Assembly: GCF_017873435.1 (NCBI RefSeq)
Contig: NZ_JAGGKG010000011.1
Coordinates: 81,630 to 145,629 of the forward strand
Source of the DNA: Paenibacillus turicensis
GTDB taxonomy: Bacteria; Bacillota; Bacilli; Paenibacillales; Paenibacillaceae
DNA: 64,000 nucleotides
Reading direction: 5' to 3'
The position numbers were made by a program, and so were the translations under genes. This document shows positions 62,081-64,000 of this stretch, piece after piece; the first letter of the stretch is position 1, and each line of letters starts with the position of its first letter. The notes under the pieces are model-generated. The model was not told where the DNA came from. It saw nothing but the letters and a program-made list of their open reading frames with translations, and did no database searches.

Positions 62081-63184
62081 CTAATGCTCAATCCATTTTC
62101 TCTCTTGATAATACGCATCCCACAATTCATTGCCTTTTGCCCGTTCCTTTACTACCTTAGCAAAGTATGTTTTTAGGACATGAAGGTCTTTAGTATTTTC
62201 TTTGGCAACAGTACCTAACATATTTTGAACTAGTCGACTTAAGCTTATATATTTTTGATCATAATAATAGGAGGTCATCGCGCTTTGTACATAAACAGAC
62301 ACCGCTTCAGCAGTACTCATCACAGATTGCGGAATATCAATTTTAAAGCCTTCCTTGGTCATGCCTGTACGAAGCTCCATAAATGTTGTAGCAAGTAACT
62401 CCACCACATCAATATCTACCTCAGCCTCTACACCGCTGTACATTAACAAGCTACTTGCTTGTGCTTGTATAATTTGCGCCTCCATTTTGACATTGCCAAT
62501 CGGCTTGATTGTTTCAAAATTAAATCTACGTTTTAGTGCGCTGCTCATCTCATTTACGCCTTTATCGCGGATGTTTGCAGTGGCAATAATATTAAATCCA
62601 GGTTTAGCAAATAACACCCCTTGACTTAGCTCTGGGATGCTCATCACCTTATCACTAATAATACTAATGAGACTATCTTGTGCTTCAGATGGGCATCTCG
62701 TAATTTCCTCAAAGCGGGTTAAAATACCCTGCTTCATTCCATTGTACAGTGGGGAAGGAACAAGTGCTTGCTCTGAGGGGCCTTGATCGAGTAGCATCGC
62801 ATAATTCCATGAATACTTGATCATATCCTCTGTCGTTCCTGCTGTACCTTGAATCGTATTTGTACTTGTTCCAGAAATCGCTGCAGATAAAAGCTCACTT
62901 AACATCGTTTTAGCGGTTCCAGGTTCACCTACAAGCATAAGTCCCCGATTCCCAGCTAACGTCACAATTGCACGCTCAATTAAAACATCATTTCCATAAA
63001 ATTTTCGAGTAATGGCAACCTCTTCCCCATCCAGCATGGCAGGCTTATTGCGTCCAATAATAAAATCTCGTACATAAATAGGGGACAACAGCCAATTTGG
63101 TGGCTTGACACCTTTGTCTTCATTTCTTAACGCAGCTAATTCTTTTTCATACAATACTTCTGTGGGTGGTTTAATCATTTCCAA
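62081..63184 (-). CDS. MoxR-family AAA+ ATPase (YehL-like)
   Basis: 367 residues. Walker A is LVGEPGTAKTML (about 99-110), Walker B/sensor region ILTRFEEITRCPSEAQDSL (about 158-176), sensor 1 NIIATANIRD and the arginine finger in LKRRFNF. These place it among MoxR AAA+ proteins, which act with vWA-domain partners as chaperones for complex assembly or activation. The start is TTG (63184) with GAGGGG rather far upstream, or an ATG two codons inside. First gene of the operon; its immediate partner is the DUF5682 protein. Counterpart of E. coli YehL. Confidence 0.92.
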   Translation of the reverse strand: MEMIKPPTEVLYEKELAALRNEDKGVKPPNWLLSPIYVRDFIIGRNKPAMLDGEEVAITRKFYGNDVLIERAIVTLAGNRGLMLVGEPGTAKTMLSELLSAAISGTSTNTIQGTAGTTEDMIKYSWNYAMLLDQGPSEQALVPSPLYNGMKQGILTRFEEITRCPSEAQDSLISIISDKVMSIPELSQGVLFAKPGFNIIATANIRDKGVNEMSSALKRRFNFETIKPIGNVKMEAQIIQAQASSLLMYSGVEAEVDIDVVELLATTFMELRTGMTKEGFKIDIPQSVMSTAEAVSVYVQSAMTSYYYDQKYISLSRLVQNMLGTVAKENTKDLHVLKTYFAKVVKERAKGNELWDAYYQERKWIEH

Positions 63185-63395
63185 AATACATCACAAGCCC
63201 CTCTCACCATGAGATCATACGTTCTATTTTAACATAAATCCTATGTAAATTAATCGTTAATCCAGCAATTTAGTTCCATTGTCCTGCAAAAACCTACTAT
63301 TAAAAACGCATGCAAATAACGGCTATAACCAAAGGAATAATCTCTATTACCCATACTTGTAATTTGCAAATCAAAAGGACCTATATAAGCTATAT

Positions 63396-63942
63396 TTATT
63401 TTAAGTTTATCTTTTTGCGTTTTCTTACGGCTTTCCATCCACGTTCATGCACCTGCTGACGAATGATCGATCTTGCTTGCTTCCACTCTCCAGTCGTAAG
63501 TAATTGGTACGTTGGAACCTGCCACACGGAGCCATCCTTTAAATGAAATAGCCAGCTTTCGTAATCTAGCATCCCCCATTTACCAATCGTAGGTCCCTTT
63601 TCCGTTACACGAATAATCATGCTCCATTCCAATTCCTTCCCCCATGCGGAAACAACCTTATCATTAAAACTAATGATACAGTTTTGGGACGTAAATAAGC
63701 TTTTTAGATAAAAAAGCCAAGGTGGACCCGTAAATAAAAAACATACTATACCTAAAAAATAGAGGGGTAACATAAGCAAAAATGGAAGCTCTCGCATTCG
63801 ATAACCTTCCACCAAAAAAACTACGCCTATAATTAGAAATAGAAGTGTTCCCGCAAATCGCTTCCATAGAATTGAGCGTTGATATTTAATTTCGGTCACC
63901 GTATCCCTCCCACTATAAATTAATATTTTCTCTTGTTTGCTC
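63396..63942 (-). CDS. Membrane protein with a PH-like cytoplasmic domain, unknown function
   Basis: 182 residues. Two adjacent transmembrane helices (about 28-45 and 52-77) near the N-terminus are followed by a soluble basic domain. Its pattern (CIISFNDKVVSAWGKELEWSMI, WLFHLKDGSVWQVPTYQLL) resembles a small bacterial PH-like beta domain. The C-terminus is strongly basic (RKRKKINLK). The start is a GTG with only a weak ribosome site. It lies about 210 bases upstream of the MoxR operon on the same strand; whether it belongs to it is uncertain. The 5' flank runs to the window edge. Confidence 0.7.
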
Positions 63943-64000
63943 ACTCGTTCTCAGGTTTTCATTCATTGACAGAATGGCAGTTGGAGAAGTCATGTAAGAA

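Overview
The window is chromosomal DNA of a low-to-moderate GC Gram-positive endospore former of the Bacillales, most likely Brevibacillus or a close relative (an inference from gene content, not a search). Supporting signs are strong AGGAGG ribosome sites with frequent TTG and GTG starts, a T-box leader, LicT/RAT antitermination, CcpA-type cre sites, S-layer homology (SLH) domains, a YtpB-type terpene synthase, and the Gram-positive haem gene order hemE-hemH-hemY. No rRNA, tRNA, CRISPR array, insertion sequence or prophage was seen.

Layout: 1-7 kb carries a YtpB-like terpene synthase (cut by the window edge), an AlkZ-like protein, a cold shock protein, two small orphan genes, oligoendopeptidase PepF, a LapA-like membrane protein and an M42 aminopeptidase. 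7-15 kb carries a T-box-controlled divergent seryl-tRNA synthetase, an ArsR-aldehyde dehydrogenase pair, and a TetR / MFS exporter / PEP-synthase-like (rifampin-phosphotransferase-like) trio. 15-24.4 kb, on the minus strand, carries an ABC-F protein, a capA-GDPD-FAH-DUF92 run and hemEHY. 24.5-33 kb holds housekeeping genes (MFS, O-methyltransferase, THUMP methyltransferase, YuzB-like, a cysteine-free HesB-like protein, M14 peptidase, TraX-like, glutamate racemase, YtxH, Dabb) with several long palindromic intergenic repeats.

33-37 kb is a beta-glucoside PTS operon (licT-bglP) with a RAT antiterminator/terminator before each gene. A third RAT lies 13 kb away in front of a secreted SLH-domain esterase (47.8-49.7 kb), whose promoter also overlaps a perfect cre match. 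This suggests a LicT/CcpA regulon joining sugar uptake to a cell-surface hydrolase. 37.9-43.4 kb is an HSP90-like ATPase followed by two tandem paralogous TPR-like proteins and a membrane-anchored protein of unknown function. 43.7-51.7 kb holds pcp, a GNAT acetyltransferase, the carboxyspermidine pathway pair and a secreted thermolysin-family protease.

52.8-63.2 kb is a long minus-strand operon of MoxR AAA+ ATPase, DUF5682, vWA, DUF4132 and SWIM zinc-finger proteins. It matches the gene content of the poorly understood E. coli yehI/yehL/yehM/yehP/yehQ region, with an extra small gene at its end. This operon, the HSP90-TPR operon and the distant third RAT are the most interesting parts of the window.
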